NCBI RefSeq assembly: GCF_040581415.1
Contig: NZ_CP114014.1
Coordinates: 3,162,001-3,226,000 of the forward strand
Direction: 5' to 3'
DNA: 64,000 bases
From: Paraconexibacter sp040581415
GTDB lineage: Bacteria; Actinomycetota; Thermoleophilia; Solirubrobacterales; Solirubrobacteraceae
Part shown: piece by piece, positions 23,268-31,755 of the stretch
Numbering within the stretch: the first letter of the stretch is position 1
How the letters are laid out: each line of letters begins with the position of its first letter
Translations under genes and position numbers: made by a program
The notes under the pieces: generated by a model
The model's database searches: none
What the model was told of the DNA's origin: nothing
What the model saw: only the letters and a program-made list of their open reading frames with translations

Positions 23268-24970
23268 TCAAGCAACCCCGGTACGACGACCGCGGCTCAG
23301 CGCTCTTCACGGCGCTGATGAGCACCCTGGTCATGCTCGCTCTCGGGCTGGCGCTGCTCGCGGTCGTCGACACCCAGGCACAGCAGTCGACCACCGAGCG
23401 CACGCGCGATCGTGGCTTCAATCTGGCCGAGAGCGTGCTCACGAGCGAGGCATTCGTCCTGGGTCGCAACTGGCCCGCGTCGGCGGTCACCTCGGGTACT
23501 GGCACGACGTCCGTGCCCGTCGAGCGCAACTGCTCGGACGCCGCCGCCGGCGTCAGCGGCAACCTCAGCACCGCGGCTGCAGCCGGGACCCCGGCGGCGC
23601 TCATCCACGGGACGCTCCGCGCGAGCTTCACGGACGCGGCGTTCGCCGGCGCCACGTGGCAGGTCAACGTCTGCGACAACGCCGCCAGCGCAGTCTGGGA
23701 CGACGCGCTGCTGACGAACGGCACGAAGAACTGGGACAAGAACGGCGACAACAAGGTCTGGGTCCGCGCGCAGGCCACCGTCGACGGCCGCACCCGCGCG
23801 TTGGCCGGACTCGTCCAGGTCCGTAGCACCGCGGCTCTGCCCTCGAAGTACGGACTCGCCACCGGCAACGTGACCGACGACCTCGGTAGCACCGTCAACA
23901 ACCTGTCGACGAACGCGCTCGGCGGCGTCCTGTCCGGCCTGCTCGGGACCACGCCCACGGTCGCTCCTGACCCGACAGCGCCGGCGCCGGCCAGCGGCGT
24001 GACCGGGCTGCGGTGTGGCGTCACCGACATCCAGGACGGCGCGCTCTGCATCACCGGCACGATCGCCTCCGTCAGCGCGCTCCCGGTCGTCAGCAGCCTG
24101 CTGACCGGTAACGCGATCACGCAGATCCCGACCGTGCAGTCGACCGACGACGAGACGATCGCCCAACTTCGCGCTCAGGCGGTCGCGTCGCATACCTACG
24201 TCGCGACGTCGCCGGGCAGCGCGTCCTACGCCTCCGCTCCCGCCTGCAACCTGACCGGGTCCACCGCCCCCGCGGGCACACGCTCCAGGAACACGATCGT
24301 GTTCATCGAGCAGGTCGGAACGACCGGGACCAGCGGCACCGCCGGCGGACCCGGCGACCAGTACTGCTTCGTGAACGTCGGCAGCCCCGGCCTCGCCTAC
24401 AAGGCCCTGATCGTGGGCAGCGGCCGCGTGATCCTGCGAGGCAACAACACGCCGACCGCACCGGCCGGCACCGCGACCACCCCGAGCAACAACATGTTCT
24501 ACGGCGTCGTGTACGCGCTGAACCGCCAGCGCCTGACGACGGCCCAGGGCGGCCGCGGGCTCGGCGACGCCGCCAACAGCCGCGAGGTCCTGGTCATCGA
24601 TCAGGGCGCCCACGTGAAGGGCGCAGTCCACGCCGACGGCAAGAGCGCGAAGGTGACGATCGTCCCGCCGCCGCTGACGGTCAATACCAACGCGCTGGTC
24701 GACTCGCTGATCCCGTGCACAGGGCTGGTGAGCTGCCTGCTGAACACCACGGTGAAAGTCGTCGGCGGCGTGCTTGACATCGTGAACCGGTTGATCAGCG
24801 AAGTCGGGCTCGGACCCGTCGTCAACGGACTCCTCAACCAGCTGAACCCCCAGCGCGCCTCATACGGCTCGGCCATCACGTCCGATGTCGCCACGGCGAA
24901 CGCGCTCACGGTCTACAGCGCCTCGGGCGTCATCCCCGGCACGTTCAAGGACCTGAACCCCACCGGGTAG
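23258..24970 (+). CDS. PilX-like minor pilin / pilus-associated protein
   Basis: 570 residues, long for the family. MQLIKQPRYDDRGSALFTALMSTLVMLALGLALL resembles the N-terminus of PilX (DRGSAL in place of the canonical G/F), with the helix running to residue 45 and then QQSTTERTRDRGFNLAESVL. The large C-terminal part (60-570) is Ser/Thr/Gly/Ala-rich with scattered Cys and no domain that can be named; it could be an adhesive tip domain. Last gene of the minor pilin operon. Confidence 0.75.
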   Translation: MQLIKQPRYDDRGSALFTALMSTLVMLALGLALLAVVDTQAQQSTTERTRDRGFNLAESVLTSEAFVLGRNWPASAVTSGTGTTSVPVERNCSDAAAGVSGNLSTAAAAGTPAALIHGTLRASFTDAAFAGATWQVNVCDNAASAVWDDALLTNGTKNWDKNGDNKVWVRAQATVDGRTRALAGLVQVRSTAALPSKYGLATGNVTDDLGSTVNNLSTNALGGVLSGLLGTTPTVAPDPTAPAPASGVTGLRCGVTDIQDGALCITGTIASVSALPVVSSLLTGNAITQIPTVQSTDDETIAQLRAQAVASHTYVATSPGSASYASAPACNLTGSTAPAGTRSRNTIVFIEQVGTTGTSGTAGGPGDQYCFVNVGSPGLAYKALIVGSGRVILRGNNTPTAPAGTATTPSNNMFYGVVYALNRQRLTTAQGGRGLGDAANSREVLVIDQGAHVKGAVHADGKSAKVTIVPPPLTVNTNALVDSLIPCTGLVSCLLNTTVKVVGGVLDIVNRLISEVGLGPVVNGLLNQLNPQRASYGSAITSDVATANALTVYSASGVIPGTFKDLNPTG

Positions 24971-24998
24971 ACCGCACCGCCGCACCCGAGCGCGCTGC

Positions 24999-25004
24999 TA
25001 GCTT
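24999..25004 (+). promoter_or_regulatory. -10 element of leaderless acyltransferase gene
   Basis: TAGCTT followed by 6 nt and the GTG start at 25011. No SD is present. Confidence 0.45.
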
Positions 25005-25010
25005 GACCGC

Positions 25011-26177
25011 GTGGCGAGCAGCGCGCCCTCCAGCGGTCCCCCACGCCAGCACGCCCTCGACGGCCTGCGGGCGGTCGCGGCGATCAGCGTGCTCGTCTAC
25101 CACGCCTGGCTGTACACGCTGCCCACTGTCAGCTCAGGTCGTAAGTCGACCACGAGCGACTACTGGTGGCACGAGCTCCGGCTCGGCCTGGTGCTGTTCT
25201 TCGTCCTGAGCGGGTTCCTGCTCTACGGCGCCTGGGTGCGCAGCGCGATGGGCGACAAGCCCGGGCCGTCTGTCCGCGGGTACGCGATCCGGCGGGCGGG
25301 GCGCATCCTGCCTGCCTACTGGCTGGCCATCGCCGGCTCAATCGCCCTGCTGTGGCGGTCGGCCGACACGCCCGGTGTCCGGCTGCCGGACGCGGGCAAC
25401 CTGTGGCTGTTCGGGGTCTTCGGACAGAACTTCAACGAGAACACGCTGCTGAAGCTCAACCCGCCGAGCTGGACGCTCGCGGTCGAGGCGACGTTCTACG
25501 TCCTGCTGCCGCTCGCGGGGGTGCTCGCGGTCAAGGGGCGGAAGGTCGGCGTTGTGCTCGCGCCGCTCGTCCTCCTGGCGGTCGGCGTCGCCTACAACTA
25601 CTCGCTCTCCGATGAGACGGGCCTGTCCCCCATCGTCTCGAAGGTCCTCCCCGCGTACCTGCCCTACTTCGCGGTCGGGATGCTCGCCGCGGTGCTGGCG
25701 TACGACCGCCGCCTGCGCAAGCCCGCCACCTACGCGCTGCTCGGCGCCGGCGCCGTGCTGGTCTTCGGCAACGCGTATTGGGCGGGGGACGCTGCCACGC
25801 GCGGCTCGCACGACCAGGCGCTGCGCATCTGGCGCGACCTGCCCGCGGCGACGGGCTTCGCGCTCGTCCTGCTCGCCGTCGCGGCGGCAACGCAGGCGCC
25901 CCGCTGGCTGAGCACGAAGCCGATGGTCAAGGTCGGCGAGCTCTCCTACGGCATCTACCTCTGGCATGTGCCTGTGATGCTCTTCCTGCGCGCGCAGGAG
26001 CTGCTGCCGCTGTTCACGACCGGCGCCGTGGCGGTCGCGCTGCCGGTGACGTTGCTCGTCGCCGGCGCGAGCTGGCGCTGGGTTGAGCGGCCCGCCCAGG
26101 ACGCGAGCCGCCGCATCGCCGCCCGCGGCTCGGCGCGCCGGGCCCAGCGCCTCGAGACCGCTGCCGCACGGGCGTAG
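25011..26177 (+). CDS. Acyltransferase 3 family membrane protein (OafA/YrhL-like)
   Basis: 388 residues, GTG start. About ten membrane helices. Family motifs: QHALDGLRAVAAISVLVYHAW (conserved R and H), a GWFFVLSGFLL-like motif (VLFFVLSGFLLYGAWVR), RRAGRILPAYW, PPSWTLAVEATFYVLLPL with the conserved Glu, and LSYGIYLWHVPV near the end. These enzymes transfer acyl groups from a cytoplasmic donor to sugars or lipids on the outer face. No SGNH domain is fused to it; a stand-alone SGNH protein lies at 30723. The substrate is unknown. Confidence 0.88.
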   Translation: MASSAPSSGPPRQHALDGLRAVAAISVLVYHAWLYTLPTVSSGRKSTTSDYWWHELRLGLVLFFVLSGFLLYGAWVRSAMGDKPGPSVRGYAIRRAGRILPAYWLAIAGSIALLWRSADTPGVRLPDAGNLWLFGVFGQNFNENTLLKLNPPSWTLAVEATFYVLLPLAGVLAVKGRKVGVVLAPLVLLAVGVAYNYSLSDETGLSPIVSKVLPAYLPYFAVGMLAAVLAYDRRLRKPATYALLGAGAVLVFGNAYWAGDAATRGSHDQALRIWRDLPAATGFALVLLAVAAATQAPRWLSTKPMVKVGELSYGIYLWHVPVMLFLRAQELLPLFTTGAVAVALPVTLLVAGASWRWVERPAQDASRRIAARGSARRAQRLETAAARA

Positions 26178-26189
26178 AGCAGCGCAGAC

Positions 26190-27107
26190 GTGGTCGGCCG
26201 CTACGCCCCCAGCCCCAGCGGCGACCTGCACCTGGGCAACCTGCGCACGGCGCTCGTGGCGTGGCTGATGGCGCGGTCGGCGGGCTCACCCTTCCTCGTC
26301 CGGGTCGAGGACCTGGACCGCGGGCGCTCCCGTGAGCACTTCGTCGCCACGCAGCTCGAGGACCTTGCGGCGCTCGGCCTCGATCACGACGGGCCGGTCA
26401 TGCGTCAGTCCGAACGGGCGCCGCGCTACGACGAGGCGCTCGCACGCTTAGGACGCGACGACCGGTTGTACGAGTGCTTCTGCACCCGGGCCGAGATCCG
26501 CCAGGCGGCGTCAGCGCCTCACGGCGATGGGCCAGAAGGCGCCTATCCCGGGACCTGCCGGCACCTCAGCTCCGCCGCACGCACCACCCACCTGGAGGCC
26601 GGCCGCCGACCGGCATTGCGGGTCCGGGCGGACGACGCGTCCTTCGCCATCGAGGACCGCCTTGCCGGGACGGTGACCGCGACCATCGACGACTTCGTCG
26701 TCCGCCGCGCCGACGGGGAGCATGCGTACAACCTCGCGGTGGTGGTCGACGACGCCGACCAGGGCGTCCAGGAGGTCGTCCGCGGCGACGACCTGCTCTC
26801 CACCACGCCGCGCCAGGCATGGCTGGCCACTCAGCTGAACCTGACGCCACCCGCCTCCTACGTCCACGTCCCCCTCGTCCTCGGTCCCGACGGCACCCGC
26901 CTGGCCAAGCGGCACGGCGCGGTGACGCTGCGCGAGCTGCTCGCGGCGGGCTGGACCGACGCCGACGTCCTCACCTTCATCGCACGCTCGATCGGCGTAG
27001 ACGGCACCCCTCAGAGCGCCGCGGACCTCGTCGCCGCATGGGACCTCGCGCAGCTGCCGCGGGACCCCGTGACACTCGACCCCGCGACGGCCCTCCCGCC
27101 GCGCTGA
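26190..27107 (+). CDS. gluQ: Glutamyl-Q tRNA(Asp) synthetase
   Basis: 305 residues, the short form of a glutamyl-tRNA synthetase lacking the anticodon domain. GRYAPSPSGDLHLGN contains the HIGH-like motif (HLGN); LVRVEDLDRGR follows; a zinc site is suggested by ECFC, then YPGTC; RLAKRHGA is the KMSKS-equivalent loop. It attaches glutamate to the queuosine base at position 34 of tRNA-Asp, which implies that the cell makes or salvages queuosine. GTG start, 12 nt after the acyltransferase stop. Confidence 0.9.
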   Translation: MVGRYAPSPSGDLHLGNLRTALVAWLMARSAGSPFLVRVEDLDRGRSREHFVATQLEDLAALGLDHDGPVMRQSERAPRYDEALARLGRDDRLYECFCTRAEIRQAASAPHGDGPEGAYPGTCRHLSSAARTTHLEAGRRPALRVRADDASFAIEDRLAGTVTATIDDFVVRRADGEHAYNLAVVVDDADQGVQEVVRGDDLLSTTPRQAWLATQLNLTPPASYVHVPLVLGPDGTRLAKRHGAVTLRELLAAGWTDADVLTFIARSIGVDGTPQSAADLVAAWDLAQLPRDPVTLDPATALPPR

Positions 27108-27110
27108 GCG

Positions 27111-27144
27111 TCCATTCCCCCACGCCACCGCGCGGGGAAATGGA
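27111..27144 (+). terminator. Hairpin after gluQ
   Basis: TCCATTCCCC pairs with GGGGAAATGGA with a single bulge, loop 13 nt, 4 nt after the gluQ stop. A second, weaker hairpin (TTTCCCC/GGGGAAA, 27187-27212) follows. Both 3' arms begin an 18-nt direct repeat, GGGGAAATNGAYGTYCGG (27134 and 27206). Nothing else is seen in 27108-27355. Confidence 0.6.
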
Positions 27145-27341
27145 TGTTCGGCATCAACAGCCACGCTGCGCCGCAAACGAGCGAGGTTTCCCCGTCCCTG
27201 AGCGTGGGGAAATCGACGTCCGGATCCCTGGAGCCGCACCGGCGTGCGGCAGTCGTCCCGGCCCCTGCGCATCATCCGCCAGGACGTCGAACGCCACCAC
27301 CCCAAAAGGTCCCCGTGCGCCACCGCAAAGGCGCCTGCAGA

Positions 27342-27347
27342 TAGGGT
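27342..27347 (+). promoter_or_regulatory. -10 element of leaderless rnd gene
   Basis: TAGGGT followed by 8 nt and the ATG at 27356. Confidence 0.4.
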
Positions 27348-27355
27348 CGCTGCGG

Positions 27356-28522
27356 ATGTCCGCCGTCGATACCGCCGCCATCGCCGCACGCGCCCGCGAA
27401 ACCGGCCGCCTGGGCATCGACACCGAGTTCATGGGCGAGGGCCGCTACCGGCCGCTGCTTTGCCTCATCCAGGTCGTCACCCTCGACGAGGACGGCGAGT
27501 CCGAGGTCAGGATCCTCGACCCGCTCGACGGCCCCGGGTTCGACCCCCAGCCGCTCGCTGAGGTCCTGGCCGACCCGGACGTCGAGATCGTCTTCCACGC
27601 CGGCCGCCAGGACGTCGCGATCCTACGCCGCTGCTGGGACACGACGATCACCAACATCTTCGACACGCAGGTCGCCGCCGGATTCGCCGGCCTGCGCGCG
27701 CAGCTCGGCTACGAGCCGCTGCTGAACGAGGTCCTTGGCGTCCGCCTGCAGAAGTCCGCGAGCTTCACGAAGTGGGACGCGCGCCCCCTCTCCGACGAGC
27801 AGGCCGCCTACGCCCGCGAGGACGTCCTGCACATCCTCCAGGTCGCGTCCCGGCTGCAGGAGCGCCTGGAGACGATGGGCCGTCTGGAGTGGGCGACCGA
27901 GGAGTGCCGCTTTCTCGAGTCGATCTCCGACGACCGCGATGTCGACGCGCTGTTCGAGCGCCTGCCCCGCATCGGCGGCATGGACCCGGGCGTCCGCGCG
28001 GTCGCACGGGAGCTCGTCGCCTGGCGCGAGGAGACGGCACGCGAGTCCGACCGTCCCGTCTCGAGCGTCCTGCAGGACGCTGCTTTGGTGGAGATCGCCA
28101 AGCGCAAGCCCAAGTCGATGGAGCGCCTGACGCAGATCCGCGGCCTGCACGAGGGGACGCTGCGCCGCCGCGGACGGGCGATCATCGAGGCCGTCGAGCG
28201 GGGACGCGAGCAGCCCGGGATCCCGTCCGACCAAGAGCGCGGACCGGCGCCGAACGCGGACGACGCGCCGCTGATCGCGCTCGGCGAGTCCCTCGTCCGG
28301 ACCCGGGCGATGGAGGCCGAGGTCGCGTACGAGCTGCTGGCCGCCCGCGCAGACCTGCAGAAGATCGTCGTCGCGCTGCGGGACGGCAACCCCGAGCCCG
28401 CCGTGCGGACGCTCGAAGGCTGGCGCCGGGTGGTGGTCGGCGAGGAGCTGCTGGCCCTGCTCCGCGGCGAGCGCACGCTCCGCGTCGGGCCGGACCGCAA
28501 GATCGTCGCGACCGACGTCTGA
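27356..28522 (+). CDS. rnd: Ribonuclease D family 3'-5' exonuclease
   Basis: 388 residues from the ATG at 27356; the frame is open far upstream but runs antisense-like through gluQ. The DEDDy exonuclease residues are present: D and E in GIDTEFMGEGRY, D in FHAGRQDVAILRR, and Y/D in AAYAREDVLHIL. An HRDC domain follows (about 205-280, DAALVEIAKRKPKSMERLTQIRGL), then a third helical domain. RNase D trims tRNA 3' ends and other stable RNA. A terminator hairpin follows at 28531. Confidence 0.92.
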   Translation: MSAVDTAAIAARARETGRLGIDTEFMGEGRYRPLLCLIQVVTLDEDGESEVRILDPLDGPGFDPQPLAEVLADPDVEIVFHAGRQDVAILRRCWDTTITNIFDTQVAAGFAGLRAQLGYEPLLNEVLGVRLQKSASFTKWDARPLSDEQAAYAREDVLHILQVASRLQERLETMGRLEWATEECRFLESISDDRDVDALFERLPRIGGMDPGVRAVARELVAWREETARESDRPVSSVLQDAALVEIAKRKPKSMERLTQIRGLHEGTLRRRGRAIIEAVERGREQPGIPSDQERGPAPNADDAPLIALGESLVRTRAMEAEVAYELLAARADLQKIVVALRDGNPEPAVRTLEGWRRVVVGEELLALLRGERTLRVGPDRKIVATDV

Positions 28523-28530
28523 CTGACACG

Positions 28531-28548
28531 CGGTCGCTCCTGCGACCG
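28531..28548 (+). terminator. rnd terminator
   Basis: CGGTCGC, 4-nt loop, GCGACCG, 8 nt after the stop codon. Confidence 0.6.
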
Positions 28549-28671
28549 TCACCTGAGGGGTCGCCGCTCCGTTCGTCCGGTGGGGCGTGTTTCCTCTGAC
28601 CAGGCCCGACCGTGGTTCGCTACCTTGCGACGCGGCTCCCACCGCCGCGTCCCTCGACCGATAGGACTTTC

Positions 28672-29691
28672 ATGCGCCGCATCCTGATCCTGCTCGTCCC
28701 GCTCCTGCTCGCCATGAGCTTCTCGGCCACCGCTGCTGAGGCCAAGCCCGTGCTCGGCATCGCCGACCAGAAGCCCGAGACCTTCCAGGACCAGCGTCTG
28801 AAGGACCTCAAGCTCAAGTACGCGCGGCTGTACATCCCGTGGGACGTCCTCAAGGACAGGCACAGCCTGGAGGTCACCGATCGCTGGATGGCCGGCGCGA
28901 AGGCCGACCGCCTGGAACCGCTGCTCACGATCGCGCGCTCCCGCGTCCCCAGCAAGATCCGCATCCGCCCGTCGGAGAAGGCCCTCGTCGCTGAGTTCAA
29001 GAAGTGGCGCAAGCGCTGGCCCGGCCAGGTCAGCAAGATCTCGACCTGGAACGAAGCGAATGAGTCGGAGACGGCGGCGCGGGTCGGCGGCTGGTGGCTG
29101 GCCCTCCGCAAGGCCTGCCCGACGTGCACCGTGCTCGGCGCGGACCTGCTGGACTCGCCCAACGTCCTGCAGTGGGCGTCCGACTTCGCCGCGTTCACCC
29201 AGAAGAAGGCGAAGAAGAAGCCGACGATCTGGGGCCTGCACGCCTACAACGACGCGAACACCTACCGGACGACGATCACCAAGGCGATCTTGAAGGGCGT
29301 CAAGGGGGACATCTGGATCACGGAGACCGGTGGCGTCTCGACCCGGCCGCGCCCGATCTACACGTTCACCGCCTGCGGCGTGAAGCATCAGACGAAGGCC
29401 ACGAGCTTCCTGCTCAACAACATCGCGAAGCTGTCCCCGCGCATCAAGCGGATCTACATCTTCAACTGGGGCCTCGGGTCGAACGACGCGAGCTTCGACT
29501 CCGCCCTGGTCGACGCAGAGAACCGCGAGCGGCCGTCGCTGAACGTGATCCGCAAGTTCCTGGGCCAGCCCGAGGTCACCATGCCCGAGGGTGGCTTCAG
29601 CCCAGGCTCCAAGACGTGCAAGTTCAAGGGGACGCGCAAGGCGTCGGTCCCGAAGGCCGTCAAGAAGGCCAAGACGACGAAGAAGAAGTAG
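28672..29691 (+). CDS. Secreted glycoside hydrolase-like TIM-barrel protein
   Basis: 339 residues from the ATG at 28672, which begins a signal peptide (MRRILILLVPLLLAMSFS, cleavage near AEA-K) and has AGGA 7 nt upstream. The barrel shows two features of clan A glycosidases: STWNEANE (Asn-Glu, acid/base) near residue 128 and WITETGG (Glu nucleophile) near residue 219. PWDVLKD and GLHAYND fit strands of the same fold. The family cannot be named (GH39/GH5-like). The C-terminus is Lys-rich. A polysaccharide-cleaving role outside the cell is inferred. Confidence 0.75.
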   Translation: MRRILILLVPLLLAMSFSATAAEAKPVLGIADQKPETFQDQRLKDLKLKYARLYIPWDVLKDRHSLEVTDRWMAGAKADRLEPLLTIARSRVPSKIRIRPSEKALVAEFKKWRKRWPGQVSKISTWNEANESETAARVGGWWLALRKACPTCTVLGADLLDSPNVLQWASDFAAFTQKKAKKKPTIWGLHAYNDANTYRTTITKAILKGVKGDIWITETGGVSTRPRPIYTFTACGVKHQTKATSFLLNNIAKLSPRIKRIYIFNWGLGSNDASFDSALVDAENRERPSLNVIRKFLGQPEVTMPEGGFSPGSKTCKFKGTRKASVPKAVKKAKTTKKK

Positions 29692-29715
29692 GCGGGCGCG
29701 GCCCACGCGCCGGTT

Positions 29716-29758
29716 TCCGTGAGACGCAGAGCATGAGATAGGTGCTCTGCGTCTCACG
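29716..29758. repeat. Left palindromic terminal repeat, also a terminator
   Basis: Perfect 16-bp arms (CGTGAGACGCAGAGCA, 29718-29733, and 29743-29758) with a 9-nt loop. It lies between the convergent stops of the glycosidase-like gene (29691) and the DUF559 gene; the latter's stop codon lies inside the right arm. Confidence 0.8.
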
Positions 29759-30662
29759 CAGCGACGCCGGCGAGCAGTCGGCGCAGCAGGTCCGCTGTGA
29801 TCGCCGACTGGTCGGGGCGCAGGTCGTCCCAGACCAGACGCAGGATGCGGCAGCCCGCCAGCTGGTAGTCGGCGTCCCGGCGCCGGTCGGCACGCATCTG
29901 GGCGCGCCGCTGGTGGTAGGCACGGCCGTCCAGCTCGACGACGAGCCACGGCCGGCAGTGATAGACGCAGTCGGCCTTGTGGCCCGCGACCTTCACGTTG
30001 ATCGCGTCCGGCCGCGGCAGGCCGTGCGCGGCGAGGAACCGCAGGAACCGGCGTTCGAACTCCGATTTCGTATGGGCGTCGTCCGCCTCGATGAGGCGCG
30101 TCACCAGGCCCCGTCCCGTCCGCTTCGGCGTGCGTAGCTGGGCCGCGCGGATCTGACGGATAGGGAGCCGCGGCAGCGAGTCGGCCAGCGCCCGGTAGGC
30201 CGGCCAGTCCATGACGTCGGCGAGGTCGACGAGCGTCCGCGGGATGTGGGCGACCCGGAACGGGTCCGCGCGGAAGACGTCGACGCGGTCGAGGCGGCTG
30301 ACACGGTGGACGGTCAGGCCCACGCGGCTGCGGATCGTGCCCGTGACGCTCACGTGGACGTCGTCCGACGGCGGCTCGAGCCGCCAGCCGTGGAACGCAG
30401 CGGCGCTCCAGTGCGTGAGCGCGGACTCCTTGCCGCAGACCCAGAGACCCGCGAGCCAATAGGCCTCGCGTCGCAGCTGGGTGTGGCCGAGCGCAAAGAC
30501 GCCGTCGTGGACGCGGTTCAGGCGGCATGCGTCGATTCGGCTCTGGATCGCGCCGCGCTTGAGGCCCAGCGCGAGCAGATCCGCGTACCGGAGCAGCCCG
30601 AACTGGCCGTTTGCCTTCTCGAGCAGCTGCTGCTCGAGTTCCCTGCGACCTAGAGCATCCAT
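29754..30662 (-). CDS. AbiEi-like/DUF559 protein (winged helix plus Vsr-like nuclease domain)
   Basis: 302 residues. N-terminal region resembles the AbiEi winged-helix domain (GLLRYADLLALGLKRGAIQSRI, LNRVHDGVFALG). The C-terminal third is DUF559, a PD-(D/E)xK/very-short-patch-repair-like fold: SEFERRFLRFL, then DCVYHCRPWLVVELDGRAYH with the acidic residues and RRRDADYQLAGCRILRLVWDDL. Proteins of this kind occur in many copies in actinobacterial genomes and have no proven role; toxin-antitoxin, phage defence or DNA repair have been suggested by domain logic. The start codon sits in the loop of the right palindrome (30648-30675), so translation or transcription may be controlled by that structure. 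Confidence 0.8.
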   Translation of the reverse strand: MDALGRRELEQQLLEKANGQFGLLRYADLLALGLKRGAIQSRIDACRLNRVHDGVFALGHTQLRREAYWLAGLWVCGKESALTHWSAAAFHGWRLEPPSDDVHVSVTGTIRSRVGLTVHRVSRLDRVDVFRADPFRVAHIPRTLVDLADVMDWPAYRALADSLPRLPIRQIRAAQLRTPKRTGRGLVTRLIEADDAHTKSEFERRFLRFLAAHGLPRPDAINVKVAGHKADCVYHCRPWLVVELDGRAYHQRRAQMRADRRRDADYQLAGCRILRLVWDDLRPDQSAITADLLRRLLAGVAA

Positions 30663-30684
30663 TGCATGCTCTAGGTCTCACGGA
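30646..30684. repeat. Right palindromic terminal repeat, spans the start codon
   Basis: Arms ACCTAGAGCAT (30648-30658) and ATGCTCTAGGT (30665-30675) enclose the ATG of the DUF559 gene. On the minus strand the sequence TCCGTGAGAC...AGAGCATG...TGCTCT...GTC matches the left repeat read on the plus strand. Confidence 0.8.
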
Positions 30685-30722
30685 GGCGAACTCGCCCCCG
30701 TTACGTGCGCAAACAGCAGCAG

Positions 30723-31694
30723 TTAGGTCGTTGGCGGCAGGCCCAGCGCGCGGTAATCGGCCAGCAGGTAGGGGCCGAGCGTCGCGCTGTAGGTCATCGT
30801 GATGTGGCTGGTGTCCTTGTAGACCAGCGCGCCGCCGACCACCGGGTAGCAGAGCGCGTCGTCGCAGAAGAAGCGCGTCAGGTCGATGGTCCGCAGCCGG
30901 TCGCTCCCCATGGAGGCGGCGGCGTCTGCGAGTTCGTCCGGCTCCAGGGCCGTCGCCCGCGGCATCGCGCACCGGGTGTCCGGCCGCCAGCCCCGTGACC
31001 GCGCGCGCTCGACGCAGGCGGCCGTCGTCCCCGCGGCCTCCGGGTTGTCGCGCAGGATCACGATGCGCTTCACGCTCGCCGGCAGCGAACTGAGCGCCGA
31101 CCGGTAGCCCTCGACGGCCGCCGCGTGCGGGTCGAGGCCCCGGACGGGCTTCCACCGGTAGGCCGCCGAGTTCACGATGAACACGGTCTTGATCTCGGGG
31201 TGGTGCGCGAAGAAGCGGATCGACGCGCGGACCCAGTCGAAGCAGGCGTCGGCAGCGGCCTTCTCCACGTAGTGCTGCGCGAAGCTGAACGGGCAGCTGG
31301 ACCGGCGCACCGTCAGGCCGCGCCAGCGCTGCGCCCGCGCGAGGTGATCGACGGCGGCCCGCCACGCCGGCGCGTGGCTGTCACCCAACAGGCCGATGGT
31401 GGCGACCGCGCGCTGCTTGGACACCCCGAACGCGCAGACCCGGCTCGGCGGCGCCTTCGTCGGCAGGATCGTGCAGGGCGAGCTCGGCTGCAGCAGCGCG
31501 TCGTCCGGGCGCGGCGTGACGCTGAAGTAGAGCGCCGGGTTCTTGCACGGGTGCGCGGCATCGCGGGCGGCAGCGCCGAAGCAGGCCGGAACACGCGTGC
31601 TCGCAGCGGGTGCGACCCCGGCGGGGAGCGCGACAGCGCCCGCGCAGACCGCAGCCAGGGTGAGCATGAATCGACGTCCGGACCTTCGCACCAT
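30723..31694 (-). CDS. Secreted stand-alone SGNH-domain protein (acyltransferase-associated type)
   Basis: 323 residues from the ATG at 31694, which starts a signal peptide (MVRRSGRRFMLTLAAV, cleavage after APAAS). A TAGGTT box lies 5 nt upstream. The domain matches the SGNH module usually fused behind acyltransferase 3 domains: IGLLGDSHAPAW with the Ser nucleophile, SSCPFSF, CFDWVRASIRFFAHHPEIKTVFIVNSAAY (Asn), and DTSHITMTYS at the end with Asp and His. Paired Cys residues fit an exported protein. It may add or remove acetyl groups on surface polysaccharide. A GGCGA/TCGCC hairpin lies about 25 nt after its stop. Confidence 0.82.
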   Translation of the reverse strand: MVRRSGRRFMLTLAAVCAGAVALPAGVAPAASTRVPACFGAAARDAAHPCKNPALYFSVTPRPDDALLQPSSPCTILPTKAPPSRVCAFGVSKQRAVATIGLLGDSHAPAWRAAVDHLARAQRWRGLTVRRSSCPFSFAQHYVEKAAADACFDWVRASIRFFAHHPEIKTVFIVNSAAYRWKPVRGLDPHAAAVEGYRSALSSLPASVKRIVILRDNPEAAGTTAACVERARSRGWRPDTRCAMPRATALEPDELADAAASMGSDRLRTIDLTRFFCDDALCYPVVGGALVYKDTSHITMTYSATLGPYLLADYRALGLPPTT

Positions 31695-31699
31695 TCGTG

Positions 31700-31705
31700 A
31701 ACCTA
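31700..31705 (-). promoter_or_regulatory. -10 element of SGNH gene
   Basis: TAGGTT on the minus strand, 5 nt before the ATG at 31694; probably leaderless. Confidence 0.4.
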
Positions 31706-31755
31706 ACAACGCGGGGGTCCATTCGATGTTCCGCCTACTGCGAGACTGCTCGCCG

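Larger units (their letters stand above)
29716..30684 (-). mobile_element. Candidate single-gene mobile element bounded by palindromic inverted repeats
   Basis: The DUF559/AbiEi-like gene is enclosed by two related sequences in inverted orientation. Read inward from each end both start TCCGTGAGAC, then two variable bases, AGAGCATG, a short variable loop, TGCTCT, two bases and GTC. Each is itself a hairpin. Outside the repeats no target duplication is apparent. No transposase is present; the encoded protein has a nuclease-like domain. The mobile-element reading is inference from symmetry alone. Confidence 0.45.

Noticed and set aside
26474..27355. N-terminal extension of RNase D to position 26474
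   Set aside because: It overlaps gluQ in another frame and is Arg/Pro-rich; the RNase D domain begins at the ATG 27356, which has a promoter box in front.
29716..29758. Left palindrome as nothing more than a bidirectional terminator
   Set aside because: It does fit that role, but the matching inverted copy at the start codon of the same gene is not explained by termination, so both readings are kept.
28549..31365. 938-residue minus-strand open frame
   Set aside because: It runs antisense through the glycosidase-like gene and in a shifted frame through the DUF559 and SGNH genes. Pro/Arg/Gly-rich throughout with no protein-like segment.
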